Both the position numbers and the translations under genes were made by a program. This document shows, in pieces, positions 19,071 to 28,121 of a stretch of 64,000 nt of DNA (the stretch's first letter is position 1; the number at the start of each line of letters is the position of its first letter). The DNA lies in NCBI GenBank assembly GCA_028868995.1, contig JAGWTH010000019.1:1-64000 (forward strand), in the 5' to 3' direction. The notes under the pieces are model-generated. The model was given only the letters and a program-made list of their open reading frames with translations. It did not search any database and was not told where the DNA came from. This stretch comes from Burkholderiales bacterium (GTDB lineage Bacteria > Pseudomonadota > Gammaproteobacteria > Burkholderiales > Burkholderiaceae_C).

Positions 19071-20056
19071 GGCAGGTCGATCTTCCGTTCCTTCGCCAGG
19101 GGCCACTTGCGGTTCAGTTCGTTGATCAGGTCGTCGACGCGGCGCAGGTCGGCCTCGACCTGGTCGCGCAGGCCGCCGAGGTCCTGCGTCGCGCCGTTCA
19201 CGTTGCCGGCGATGCCGCGCGCCTGCTCGATCACCGCGTCCATGCGCCCCAGCGTGGCCCGGGCTTCCGTGAGCAGGGCCTGCACCTGGCGCAGGCTGGC
19301 CTGCACGTCGTCGGCCAGGCCGCTCGGGCCGAACACCCGGGTGTCGGCATGCGCGGCCAGCCGCTGCAGCTGCGCCAGCGTCGCGTTCGCCCGGTCGATC
19401 GTGGCCACCAGCCGGCGCGCGGCCTCCTCGTTGCCGAAGATCGCATGCAGCGCGCCCTGGCGACCCTGCAGCTTCTGCGTGAAGGCCCGCAGGTCGGCCA
19501 CCGTGCGACTGAGGTCCGAGCTCTGGGCGGTCATCTGGTTCAGGTTGTCCAGCACGTCCTTGGTCGAGCCGATCACCCGCCCGAGCTCCTCGTTGAAGTC
19601 GCCGCGCAGCACGGGCCGCTCGGCCCCGTCCGGCAGCGGCGGGTCGGTCAGGATGCCGGTGTAGGCGCGCAGCTGGGTGGCGCCGATGATCGGCTTGATC
19701 AGGGTGAACACGCTGGTGGTGCGCAGCCAGCGCGCGTCCTTGCGCGCCACGTCGATCTCGATGCGCACGTTGCCGTTCTCGCCCAGCGACACCCGCTGCA
19801 CCCGGCCGATCGGGAAGCCCTGGAAGCTCAGGTCCATGCCGGGCGTCACGCCTTCGGCGTTGTCGGTGACGAGCACCAGGTGCTGCTTGGGCTCGAAAAA
19901 GCCACGCGCATCCAGCAGGAACAGCGCCGACGCCACGATCAGGGCGAGCGTGAAGGCCAGCAGCAGCGCCGCCTTCAGCTCCAGGTTGCGCGCGGCGGCG
20001 GGATCGCCGACCGGCTGCGGCGGCGGGGCGGGGGAGAGGCTCGGTTGGTCGGCCAT
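19067..20056 (-). CDS. MlaD-family (MCE domain) protein
   Basis: A 329-residue inner-membrane-anchored periplasmic protein. One transmembrane helix falls at about 28-48 (LKAALLLAFTLALIVASALFLL), followed by the MCE domain (about 55-135: VTDNAEGVTPGMDLSFQGF, IGRVQRVSL). A long helical region after 160 is likely to build the needle or tube seen in PqiB/LetB-like and single-MCE proteins. It binds and passes lipids between the two membranes in known family members. The permease lies just upstream (five bases) and a lipoprotein overlaps downstream. Confidence 0.85.
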   Translation of the reverse strand: MADQPSLSPAPPPQPVGDPAAARNLELKAALLLAFTLALIVASALFLLDARGFFEPKQHLVLVTDNAEGVTPGMDLSFQGFPIGRVQRVSLGENGNVRIEIDVARKDARWLRTTSVFTLIKPIIGATQLRAYTGILTDPPLPDGAERPVLRGDFNEELGRVIGSTKDVLDNLNQMTAQSSDLSRTVADLRAFTQKLQGRQGALHAIFGNEEAARRLVATIDRANATLAQLQRLAAHADTRVFGPSGLADDVQASLRQVQALLTEARATLGRMDAVIEQARGIAGNVNGATQDLGGLRDQVEADLRRVDDLINELNRKWPLAKERKIDLP

Positions 20057-20060
20057 GAGG

Positions 20061-20873
20061 TCAGATGTAGTTTCCCACCAGGGACAGCGCCTCCAGCACC
20101 AGCAGCACGCCGAACATGCGCACCAGCCCCAGCAGCGCCGCGCTCTCGCGCGAGGCGTCGTCGTCGATGTTGTTCATGCCGGAGGCCACCGGGATCACCG
20201 ACACCGCGCCGGCGAACAGCAGCGTCTTGAGCGCGAAGACGAAGGTGAACGCCGGCTCGAACACGTGGGCCGCCATGCGCGTGTAGGCCTGGGCACCGGC
20301 GCCGCTGAAGCCGTAGACGGCGAGGTAGGCGAGCACGCCGGCCACCACGAAGGACAGCGCGGCCAGGGTGATGCAGGAGAACACGCCGGCGACCAGCCGC
20401 GGCAGCACCTCCACTTCCAGCGGGTCCAGCTGCTGCCGGCGCAGGGCGGAGAAGTGGCCGCTGCGGCGCATCTCGACCAGGATCGCCCCGTTGGGGATGG
20501 TGCAGCGCAGGGCCACGAACAGGGCCGCCGTGAGCGGGATCAGCTCCACCACCAGAACGCGCACGACCATCTCCAGCGCGTATTGCGACAGCCCGTAGCT
20601 GGCCGCCGTGACCACGACGATGCGCGTGATGATCAGCGTGAACAGGGAGATCAGCACCGTGAACCAGCCGAGGAGGGGGGCCGTCTGCAGGACCACGTGG
20701 CGCGCGAGGTTGCGGCGCGTGTGCGGCCCGTAGCTGCGCGGCGACAGCGCCCGCACCGCCATGGTCGCGCCGAAGAAGACGATGCGCGCCCAGGCCAGGG
20801 CCCAGCGCGCCGGCGCCAGGCTGGTGTGGCCCACGGTGCGGGTCCAGGTCGACCAGTGCGTCATGGCAGCCAT
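20061..20873 (-). CDS. MlaE-like ABC permease
   Basis: A 270-residue protein with five to six hydrophobic helices. It has the MlaE-family core around VELIPLTAALFVALRCTIPNG, where the family has a conserved acidic residue and the EQ-loop-like region facing the ATPase. Together with the MCE protein next to it this should be a lipid transporter of the inner membrane. No mlaF-type ATPase gene is in the cluster, so the ATPase must be shared or encoded elsewhere. The start is uncertain: ATG at 20894, 20873 or 20864 are all in frame and none has a strong ribosome-binding site. Confidence 0.78.
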   Translation of the reverse strand: MAAMTHWSTWTRTVGHTSLAPARWALAWARIVFFGATMAVRALSPRSYGPHTRRNLARHVVLQTAPLLGWFTVLISLFTLIITRIVVVTAASYGLSQYALEMVVRVLVVELIPLTAALFVALRCTIPNGAILVEMRRSGHFSALRRQQLDPLEVEVLPRLVAGVFSCITLAALSFVVAGVLAYLAVYGFSGAGAQAYTRMAAHVFEPAFTFVFALKTLLFAGAVSVIPVASGMNNIDDDASRESAALLGLVRMFGVLLVLEALSLVGNYI

Positions 20874-20959
20874 GGTAATGGCCCCGGCGGCCACGAACCG
20901 TCGGTCCGGGCCTACAGTGGGGGCTGCGCGGCCGGCCCGGGCCGCGAAAGGACACCGGC

Positions 20960-22324
20960 ATGGATGGATTCGACTGCGACCTGTTCGTCATCGGCGGCGG
21001 CAGCGGCGGCGTGCGGGCGGCCCGCATGGCCGCCCAGCGCGGCGCCCGCGTGCTGCTGGCCGAGTGCGCTGCCCTGGGCGGCACCTGCGTCAACGTAGGC
21101 TGCATCCCCAAGAAGCTCTACAGCTACGCGGCCCAGTACGGCGCCGACTTCGCCGACGCGGCCGGCTTCGGCTGGGACGTCGCCCCCGCGGGCCTGGACT
21201 GGGGTCGGTTGAAGAAGAACCGGGCCCACGAGATCGCCCGCCTCAACGGCGTGTACGAGCACCTGCTGCGCACCGCGGGGGTGGAACTGCTGCGCGGCTG
21301 GGCGACGCTCGCCGACGCGCACACCGTGCAGGTGGCCAGCGCCGAGGGCGAGACCCGCTGGCGCGCCCGCCACATCCTGCTGGCCACCGGCGGCACGCCC
21401 TCGGTGCCGCACTTCCCCGGGCGGGAGCACGTGCTCACCTCGGACCAGATGTTCGACCTCGATCCCTTCCCGCGACGCCTGGTGGTCGTGGGCGGCGGCT
21501 ACATCGCCTGCGAATTTGCCTCCATCTTCCAGGGGCTGGGCTCGCAGGTGACGCAGCTGCACCGCGGCGACCAGGTCCTGCGCGGCTTCGACGAGGACGT
21601 GCGCCAGTTCCTGGCCAAGGAGTTCCGCCAGCAGGGCATAGCCCTGCGCCTTCGCGCGGACGTCGCCGCGGTGGAGCGGCGCGCCGACGGCCTGGCCGTG
21701 ACCCTGGCCGGCGGGGAGGTGATCCCCGCGGATGCCGTCCTCTACGCGACCGGGCGCGTGCCCAACGTCTCCGGCCTCGGGCTGGAGGCCGCGGGCCTGG
21801 CGCTCACGCCGCACGGCGCGATCCAGGTGGACGCCCACCAGCGCACGGCCGTGCCCTCCATCCTGGCGGTGGGCGACATCACCGCGCGCATCCAGCTGAC
21901 GCCGGTGGCGCTGGCCGAGGCCATGGTGGTGGTCGACACGCTGTTCGGCGACGGCCGGCGCCGCATGGACTACGAGCTGGTTCCCACCGCGGTCTTCACC
22001 CATCCCGGCATCGGCACCGTGGGGCTGACCGAGCAGCAGGCGCGCGAGCGGCACGGGGCGGTGCGCGTCTTCCGCTCGGAGTTCCGGGCGCTCAGGCACA
22101 CGCTCAGCGGCAACCCCGAGCGCACGCTGATGAAACTGGTGGTCGACGCCGCGAGCGACCGGGTCGTGGGCCTGCACATGGTGGGCGCCGAGGCCGGCGA
22201 GATCGTGCAGGGCTTCGCGGTGGCGATGAAGGCGGGGGCGACCAAGGCGGTCTTCGACGCCACCATCGGCATCCATCCGACGGCCGCCGAGGAGTTCGTC
22301 ACCATGCGCGAGCCGGTGGCCTGA
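20960..22324 (+). CDS. gor: Glutathione-disulfide reductase
   Basis: A 454-residue flavoprotein that reduces oxidised glutathione with NADPH. The FAD dinucleotide fold FVIGGGSGGVRAAR is at the N-terminus. The redox-active disulfide is C43/C48 in GGTCVNVGCIPKK, and the NAD(P) fold is LVVVGGGYIACEFA. The C-terminal active-site base is His in IGIHPTAAEEF. The GCIPKK form and lack of lipoyl-dehydrogenase features support glutathione over dihydrolipoamide as substrate. It is divergent from the MlaE-like gene, with 86 bases between them. Confidence 0.94.
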   Translation: MDGFDCDLFVIGGGSGGVRAARMAAQRGARVLLAECAALGGTCVNVGCIPKKLYSYAAQYGADFADAAGFGWDVAPAGLDWGRLKKNRAHEIARLNGVYEHLLRTAGVELLRGWATLADAHTVQVASAEGETRWRARHILLATGGTPSVPHFPGREHVLTSDQMFDLDPFPRRLVVVGGGYIACEFASIFQGLGSQVTQLHRGDQVLRGFDEDVRQFLAKEFRQQGIALRLRADVAAVERRADGLAVTLAGGEVIPADAVLYATGRVPNVSGLGLEAAGLALTPHGAIQVDAHQRTAVPSILAVGDITARIQLTPVALAEAMVVVDTLFGDGRRRMDYELVPTAVFTHPGIGTVGLTEQQARERHGAVRVFRSEFRALRHTLSGNPERTLMKLVVDAASDRVVGLHMVGAEAGEIVQGFAVAMKAGATKAVFDATIGIHPTAAEEFVTMREPVA

Positions 22325-22331
22325 GGGCCCG

Positions 22332-22559
22332 TCAGCCGTCGTGCCGGTCGTCCTCCGGCGGCAGGTAGGTGGTGCTGCGGTCGATCCGGGCGTCGTAGGC
22401 GGCGACCTCGGCGCTCGCGCAGCGGATCTCCGCGCGGTCCAGCGGATGGCACCGGCGCCGGCGCAGCCCGGTGAGCTGCTCGGACCGCTCGACCCGGGCA
22501 CGCACCCGGGCGGGATCGATGATCAAGGCAAAGGGATCGACGGTCGGCGCGGTCGTCAT
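22332..22559 (-). CDS. Small conserved-looking protein of unknown function
   Basis: A 75-residue product, Arg/Asp-rich, starting MTTAPTVDPFALIIDPARVRARVERSEQL and ending in TTYLPPEDDRHDG. It has no signal peptide, membrane segment or motif that I recognise. It is convergent with gor (seven bases apart). I believe similar short proteins with DPFALI near the start occur in other Comamonadaceae, but cannot confirm it here. Codon use is like the surroundings, which supports a real gene. Confidence 0.62.
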   Translation of the reverse strand: MTTAPTVDPFALIIDPARVRARVERSEQLTGLRRRRCHPLDRAEIRCASAEVAAYDARIDRSTTYLPPEDDRHDG

Positions 22560-22724
22560 GGTCCTGGAGTTCTCCGGCTGGCGAGGGCGCGCCCTCGCGG
22601 TCTTGCCCGACTGTGTCCCGGGGCGGCCGGCCACGGGGTCGGAGCGCGGCGTTACAGCTTGTAGGACGGCGGCGCACCGCCGGCCGGCGAGGGGGCCGCC
22701 GGGGCGCGTGTGCACAATAGGACC

Positions 22725-24218
22725 ATGCCCTCCCTGCCGCCTTTCATCGCCCCGACCCGCCACCACGATGCCGAGAGCGCCCTGGAGCAGGTCCGCGCGA
22801 TCTACGGGCAGGCCGTCCAGCACCTGCGCGAAGCCATGCAGCGCTTCGTGGCGGGCGAGGAGCCCGCCGGGCGTGTGCGGGCCTGCTACCCCTACGTGCG
22901 CATCCACACCGACACCGTGGCGCGCCAGGCGGCGCTGGAGAGCTCCGGCCTGTCCTACGGATTCGTCGCGAGCGCGGGCCGCTACGAGACGACGCTCACC
23001 CGCCCCGACCTGTACGGCAGCTACTACCTGCAGCAGTTCCGCCTGCTGCTGCAGAACCACGGCGTGCCGCTGGAGGTGGGCACCAGCCACGAGCCGATCC
23101 CGGTCCACTTCTCCTTCGCCGAGCACGACCACATCGAGGGCGAACTGGACCCGTCGCGGCGCATGCGCATGCGCGACCTGTTCGACCTGCCGGACCTGTC
23201 GACCATGGACGACGGCATCGCCAACGGCACCGTGCGCTTCGAGCCGGGACAGCCATTGCCCCTGTCGCTGTTCACCGCGGCGCGCGTGGACTACTCGCTG
23301 CACCGCCTGCGCCACTACACCGGCACGGCGCCCGACTGGTTCCAGAACTTCGTGCTGTTCACCAACTACCAGTTCTACATCGACGAATTCGTCAAGCTGG
23401 GCCATGAGCAGATGAACCGGCCGGACAGCGAGTACGTCGCCTTCGTGGAGCCGGGCAACGTGGTCACGCGGCGCACGGGCCTGCCGGCCGAGGCGCTGGA
23501 CGCGCTGGGCGCTCCGCCGCCGCGCCTGCCGCAGATGCCGGCCTACCACCTGATCCGCCCCGGGCACGGCGGCATCACGATGGTCAACATCGGGGTCGGC
23601 CCGGCGAACGCGAAGAACATCACCGACCACGTCGCCGTGCTGCGGCCGCATGCCTGGCTGATGCTGGGCCACTGCGCCGGCCTGCGCAACAGCCAGCAGC
23701 TGGGCGACTACGTGCTGGCGCACGGCTATGTCCGCGAGGACCACGTGCTGGACGAGGAGCTGCCCCTGTGGGTCCCGATCCCGGCGCTGGCCGAGATCCA
23801 GGTGGCCCTGGAGCAGGCGGTGGAGGACGTCACCCGGTGCCAGGGCGCGGACTTGAAGCGCATCATGCGCACCGGCACGGTGGCGAGCACGGACAACCGC
23901 AACTGGGAGCTGCTGCCCGGCAACGAGCCGCAGCGCCGCTTCTCGCAAAGCCGCGCGGTGGCACTGGACATGGAAAGCGCCACCATCGCCGCCAACGGCT
24001 TCCGCTTCCGCGTCCCCTACGGGACCCTGCTGTGCGTGAGCGACAAGCCGCTGCACGGCGAGATCAAGCTGCCCGGCATGGCCAACCAGTTCTACCGCGA
24101 GCGCGTCGACCAGCACCTGCGCATCGGCATGCGGGCGATCGAGATCCTGCGCTCGCAGGGCTCGCAGCGGCTGCACAGCCGCAAGCTGCGCAGCTTCGAC
24201 GAGGTCGCCTTCCAGTAG
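22725..24218 (+). CDS. amn: AMP nucleosidase
   Basis: Splits AMP into adenine and ribose-5-phosphate, helping to set the adenylate pool. The 497-residue length fits the bacterial enzyme (about 484-500). The N-terminal AMP-nucleosidase domain extends to about residue 165 (ACYPYVRIHTDTV). The C-terminal nucleoside phosphorylase fold has MVNIGVGPANAKNITDHVAV, GHCAGLRNSQQLGDYVLA and ALDMESATIAANGFRFRVPY, where the MES segment binds the ribose. The ATG at 22725 is preferred over an upstream GTG. AGG lies seven bases before it. Confidence 0.94.
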   Translation: MPSLPPFIAPTRHHDAESALEQVRAIYGQAVQHLREAMQRFVAGEEPAGRVRACYPYVRIHTDTVARQAALESSGLSYGFVASAGRYETTLTRPDLYGSYYLQQFRLLLQNHGVPLEVGTSHEPIPVHFSFAEHDHIEGELDPSRRMRMRDLFDLPDLSTMDDGIANGTVRFEPGQPLPLSLFTAARVDYSLHRLRHYTGTAPDWFQNFVLFTNYQFYIDEFVKLGHEQMNRPDSEYVAFVEPGNVVTRRTGLPAEALDALGAPPPRLPQMPAYHLIRPGHGGITMVNIGVGPANAKNITDHVAVLRPHAWLMLGHCAGLRNSQQLGDYVLAHGYVREDHVLDEELPLWVPIPALAEIQVALEQAVEDVTRCQGADLKRIMRTGTVASTDNRNWELLPGNEPQRRFSQSRAVALDMESATIAANGFRFRVPYGTLLCVSDKPLHGEIKLPGMANQFYRERVDQHLRIGMRAIEILRSQGSQRLHSRKLRSFDEVAFQ

Positions 24219-24228
24219 GCCGCGGCGC

Positions 24229-25347
24229 TCAGTCGTTGCCGATGCGGACCAGTTCGTCCACTTCGTCGATGATGAAGGCGCCGCCGCCGCCGCCCGCGGA
24301 ACGGGACTGGACCTCGTAGCGCACGACGCGGTGCAGCTCGGGCGAGACCCAGGCCGTGCCCTGGTACGTGCCGCGCGCGACCACCAAGGCGTTGTGGTTC
24401 TCGGCCCAGCCTCGCAACGAAATGCGCACCGTGCGCAGATCCCGCCCGTCGACCTTCATCTTCTGTTCTCCCTCGACATGCGCCTCGAGGTCGTACGACA
24501 TGCCGGAGCCGGGAACGATGCTGGGGTAGACCATCTTCCAGCTGCCCGCTGGCACGCGTCCGCCCGGCGCCCAGCCCCCGGGGGGCGTGACCTGGTCCAG
24601 TTCGCCCGTCAAGGCGGAGGAGATCCGCACGGCGCCGCTCGCGGACTCGATCCGCGCGCCGCTGTTGAAGCTGACGTCTCCGCCGACGACGCGCTCGGCG
24701 CGCAGGACGACGGTCTGCTGCCGTCCGCTGGCGCGGTCGGTCAGCCGGTAGTCGAAGGTGTCGCCCTTGGCGACGGTGGCCCGCAGCGCCGGCATCGGGG
24801 ACGCTGCTTGGGAGGCCTGCGGGGCCTGCGCCGACAGCGAGGGCTGCGGGGCCGGCACCGCCTTCACGGGGGCCGGTGCCGCCGTGCTCGCGACCACGCT
24901 GGCAGGTAGCATGACCACGCCCTCCCGCTCGTCGCGGCGATCGAAGACGTTGAACTGCCCGAACACCAGGCGCACCCAGGTGGGGTAGGTGTAGGCCGCG
25001 CCCGTGTTGTGGTCGATGATGGCGCCGATGCCGCCGCCGATGAGGATGTTGCCCGCCAGGCCCGCATTGGCACGCGACACCAGCCTGCCCTTCGCGTCCG
25101 GCCGGCCGCCGGCGGCACAGGTAATCTCCAGGTCCTGGCTGGACCGGCGCACCTGCGTGCTCGTGCCCGACTTGGCGATGGAAGTGCCATGATCGTTGAT
25201 CAGCGTGCAGTCGGCGCCGTCGACCAGTTCGCCCTGGTCGGTCGCGGTCTCGATGCGCAGCGAATGCGTGGTGCCCTGCGTGACGGACGCGCAGCCGGTG
25301 CACAGCAGGATGCACAAGGCCAGGCCCGCGGCGGCGATGCCTCTCAT
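24229..25347 (-). CDS. Lipoprotein of unknown function, two-part
   Basis: A 372-residue predicted lipoprotein with lipobox LLCTGC (Cys near residue 19). The first part (to about 130) contains GTTHSLRIETATDQGELV and a Gly-rich hydrophobic run GNILIGGGIGAIIDHNTGAA, a pattern I have seen in uncharacterised lipoproteins of gamma- and betaproteobacteria. A Pro/Ala-rich linker (about 150-190) joins a beta-rich C-terminal domain. An internal cysteine pair (DCTLINDHG, LEITCAAGG) could make a disulfide. The gene ends 10 bases from amn, convergent. The strong purine run before the ATG serves as ribosome-binding site. Confidence 0.75.
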   Translation of the reverse strand: MRGIAAAGLALCILLCTGCASVTQGTTHSLRIETATDQGELVDGADCTLINDHGTSIAKSGTSTQVRRSSQDLEITCAAGGRPDAKGRLVSRANAGLAGNILIGGGIGAIIDHNTGAAYTYPTWVRLVFGQFNVFDRRDEREGVVMLPASVVASTAAPAPVKAVPAPQPSLSAQAPQASQAASPMPALRATVAKGDTFDYRLTDRASGRQQTVVLRAERVVGGDVSFNSGARIESASGAVRISSALTGELDQVTPPGGWAPGGRVPAGSWKMVYPSIVPGSGMSYDLEAHVEGEQKMKVDGRDLRTVRISLRGWAENHNALVVARGTYQGTAWVSPELHRVVRYEVQSRSAGGGGGAFIIDEVDELVRIGND

Positions 25348-25442
25348 GGTCTTCCCCCCTCTTCTTGATGGCGCCGATTCTAGGGAGGCGTCCGGGTCCC
25401 GGCGTCATGGAAAGCCCGCGGTCGCCGGCCCGGCGGGATCGC

Positions 25443-26294
25443 TCAGCGGGCGACCGCGGTCCCCATGGCCTCGCCCATCCGCACCGCGCGCCCGGACACC
25501 CACCCGGGCGTGAACGCCAGCACGTCCTTCGGCAGCAGCAGCACCACCGTCGACCCGAGCAGGAAACGGCCCATCTCGGCGCCCTTGGCGAGCACGATGT
25601 GCTGATCCTCGTAGCGCCATTCGCGCGGCTCGCGCGTGCGCGGCGGGTTGACCACGCCGTGCCAGACCGTGGCCATGCTGCCGACGATGGTGGCGCCCAC
25701 CAGCACCAGCACCATGGGGCCTCCCGCGCACTCGAATTCGCACACGACGCGCTCGTTGCGCGCGAACAGGCCCGGCACGTGCTGCGCCGTCAGCGGATTC
25801 ACCGAGAACAGCTCGCCGGGGATGTAGACCATCCGCTTCAGCCGCCCCTCGCAAGGCATGTGGATGCGGTGGTAGTCGCGCGGCGACAGGTACAGCGTCG
25901 CGAACCGGCCGTCCTCGAAGCTTGCCGCCAGCCGCGCGTCGCCGCCCACCAGCGCGCGCACCGAATACGTGTGCCCCTTGGCCTGCACCAGCTGGTCCCG
26001 CGCGATCGGGCCCAGCTGGCTGATCGCCCCGTCCACCGGGCAGACGAAAGGGGCGGCAGCGATGGGCCGCACGCCCGGGCGCAGCGGACGGGTGAAGAAC
26101 TCGTTGAAGGTCGGGTAGCTCTCGATGCGCGGGTCGGCCGCCTCGGCCATGTCCACGCCGTAGCGCGCCACGAACCTGCGGATCACCCAGTGCGTCAGGC
26201 CGCCCAGGCGCACGCTGGCCAGGCGGCCCATGACCCCGGTCAGGAGCTTCTTGGGCAGCAGGTGCTGCAGCGTGATCGCAAGGGGTGTGGGCAA
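25443..26294 (-). CDS. psd: Phosphatidylserine decarboxylase (TTG start)
   Basis: Converts phosphatidylserine to phosphatidylethanolamine at the inner membrane. The 283-residue proenzyme has the self-cleavage motif LGST (in GRFLLGSTVVLLLP near the C-terminus), where Ser becomes the pyruvoyl group. It also has the conserved YLSPRDYHRIHMP and FNEFFTRPLRPG. TTG 26294 is chosen because AGGA lies five bases upstream and the protein then begins, like its relatives, just before ITLQHLLPKK. A longer in-frame version has a non-homologous N-terminus. It is divergent from the NodI-like gene, 89 bases apart. Confidence 0.9.
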   Translation of the reverse strand: MPTPLAITLQHLLPKKLLTGVMGRLASVRLGGLTHWVIRRFVARYGVDMAEAADPRIESYPTFNEFFTRPLRPGVRPIAAAPFVCPVDGAISQLGPIARDQLVQAKGHTYSVRALVGGDARLAASFEDGRFATLYLSPRDYHRIHMPCEGRLKRMVYIPGELFSVNPLTAQHVPGLFARNERVVCEFECAGGPMVLVLVGATIVGSMATVWHGVVNPPRTREPREWRYEDQHIVLAKGAEMGRFLLGSTVVLLLPKDVLAFTPGWVSGRAVRMGEAMGTAVAR

Positions 26295-26383
26295 GGAGGT
26301 CCTTCGGGCGGAAGACGAAAATTCTAAGGTCCCGGCCGTGCCGGCAGCGCCGGCGGCCCGGCTGCGACACAATCGGCCTGCCC

Positions 26384-27310
26384 ATGTCCGAGCCGCTCCT
26401 CGATGCCCGCGAACTCACCAGGCGCTACGGCGAGACCACCGTGGTGGACGCGCTGTCGTTCCACATCGCCGCCGGCGAATGCCTGGGCGTCATCGGCCCC
26501 AATGGCGCCGGCAAGACCACCACCATCCGCATGTGCCTGGGCCTCACCGAGCCCGACGACGGCGAGATCAGCGCCCTGGGTCTGGCCATGCCGCGCGACG
26601 CGCTGGCCATCAAGGCGCAGCTGGGAGTGGTCAGCCAGTTCGACACGCTGGACCCGGATTTCACCTGCGCCGAGAACCTGCTGGTGTACGGGCGCTACTT
26701 CGGCCTGCCGGAGCAGGGGATCCGCGAACGCATCCCGCGGCTGCTGGAATTCGCGGCGCTGTCCCACAAGGCCGATGCCCGGCCCGGCGAGCTGTCGGGC
26801 GGCATGCGCCGGCGCCTGTCGCTGGCGCGCGCCCTGGTCAACGACCCGCGCCTGCTGGTGCTGGACGAGCCCACCACCGGCCTGGACCCGCAGGCGCGCC
26901 ACCTGATGTGGGAGCGGCTGCAGCTGCTGCTGCAGCAGGGCAAGTCCATCCTCCTCACCACCCACTTCATGGACGAGGCCGAGCGCCTGTGCGACCGCCT
27001 GCTGGTGCTGGACCACGGCCGCAAGATCGCCGAGGGGCGGCCGCGCGACCTGATCGCCGAGCACCTGGAGCCCGATGTGGTGGAGGCCTACGGCAACGGC
27101 GCCCTGGCACTGGCCGACAGCCCGCTGAAGGCGCTGGCGCGCCGCACCGAGGTGAGCGGCGAGACCGTCTTCTTCTACACCCTGGATGCCCGGCCCCTGC
27201 TGGACGTGCTGGCGCGCGAGCACCCGCGCCTGCGCACCCTGCACCGGCCGTCGAACCTCGAAGACCTGTTCCTCAAATTGACTGGCCGGCAAATCCGGGA
27301 GGGCGCATGA
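26384..27310 (+). CDS. ABC-2 exporter ATPase (NodI-like)
   Basis: A 308-residue ATP-binding protein. It has Walker A GPNGAGKTTT, signature LSGGMRRRLSLARAL, Walker B LLVLDEPTTGLDP and a switch His in ILLTTHFMDEAERLCD. The C-terminal 80 residues match the NodI/DrrA type. Substrate is unknown: NodI-like proteins are common in Burkholderiales that do not nodulate. It overlaps the permease by four bases (ATGA), so the two form one transporter. The short ATG at 26384 is used because the upstream extension overlaps the psd start region and lacks homology. Confidence 0.9.
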   Translation: MSEPLLDARELTRRYGETTVVDALSFHIAAGECLGVIGPNGAGKTTTIRMCLGLTEPDDGEISALGLAMPRDALAIKAQLGVVSQFDTLDPDFTCAENLLVYGRYFGLPEQGIRERIPRLLEFAALSHKADARPGELSGGMRRRLSLARALVNDPRLLVLDEPTTGLDPQARHLMWERLQLLLQQGKSILLTTHFMDEAERLCDRLLVLDHGRKIAEGRPRDLIAEHLEPDVVEAYGNGALALADSPLKALARRTEVSGETVFFYTLDARPLLDVLAREHPRLRTLHRPSNLEDLFLKLTGRQIREGA

Positions 27311-28113
27311 AGTCCCACCACCGCTCCCACTGGCGGCCGCCGGAGCTGTCCTGGCGCTGGTGGCCCGTGTTCCGGCGCAACCTGCTGGTGTGGCGCAAGC
27401 TGGCCATCCCCAGCCTGATCGGCAACATCGCCGAGCCGCTGATCTGGCTGGTGGCCTTCGGCTACGGCCTGGGCGCGCTGGTGGGGCGCGTGCGGCTGGA
27501 AGGCGCCGAGGTGCCCTACATCCTGTTCCTGGCCAGCGGCTCGATCTGCATGAGCGCCATGAACGCCGCCAGCTTCGAGGCGCTGTATTCCGCCTTCTCG
27601 CGCATGCACGTGCAGAAGACCTGGGACGGCATCATGAACGCGCCGGTGAGCCTGGACGACATCGTGCTGGCCGAGATGCTCTGGGCCGCCTACAAGGCCC
27701 TGTTCACCGCCACCGCCATCCTGGCGGTGATGCTGGCGCTGGGCATCTCCTACAGCCCCAAGCTGGCGGTCGCCTGGCTGGTGCTGGCGGCGGCGGGCAT
27801 CACCTTCTCCTGCATTGCCCTGATTTTCAACGCGCTCGCCCAGGGCTACGATTTCTTCACCTACTACTTCACCCTGTTCCTCACTCCCATGATGTTCCTC
27901 TCCGGCGTGTTCTTCCCGCGCGAGCAGCTGCCGGAACTGGTGCGCACGCTGTCGGCCTTCCTGCCGCTGACGAGCGCGGTGGAACTTGTGCGGCCGATGT
28001 TCATGGACCGCTGGCCGGCACACCCGCTGGCGCACCTCCTGGTGCTGGCCGCCTATGCCGTGGCCGCCTTCTGGGCGGCCCTGGCCTTCACCCGGCGCCG
28101 CTTCGCCGCCTGA
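27307..28113 (+). CDS. ABC-2 exporter permease (NodJ-like)
   Basis: A 268-residue protein with six hydrophobic helices of the ABC2_membrane family. The family signature near the C-terminus, LFLTPMMFLSGVFFPREQLP, is clear, as are the following LTSAVELVRPMFM and the final positively charged FTRRRFAA. It pairs with the ATPase just upstream. Substrate is unknown; lipid-linked or polysaccharide substrates are possible, and the psd neighbour is not evidence for a phospholipid. Downstream, eight bases later, begins a flavin-barrel gene that may be in the same transcript. Confidence 0.88.
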   Translation: MKSHHRSHWRPPELSWRWWPVFRRNLLVWRKLAIPSLIGNIAEPLIWLVAFGYGLGALVGRVRLEGAEVPYILFLASGSICMSAMNAASFEALYSAFSRMHVQKTWDGIMNAPVSLDDIVLAEMLWAAYKALFTATAILAVMLALGISYSPKLAVAWLVLAAAGITFSCIALIFNALAQGYDFFTYYFTLFLTPMMFLSGVFFPREQLPELVRTLSAFLPLTSAVELVRPMFMDRWPAHPLAHLLVLAAYAVAAFWAALAFTRRRFAA

Positions 28114-28121
28114 ACGACGCC

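Noticed and set aside
26384-28113. Nodulation genes nodI-nodJ
   Set aside because: The two proteins are of the NodI/NodJ type, but no nodABC or other symbiosis gene is present, and such exporters are widespread in non-nodulating Burkholderiales.
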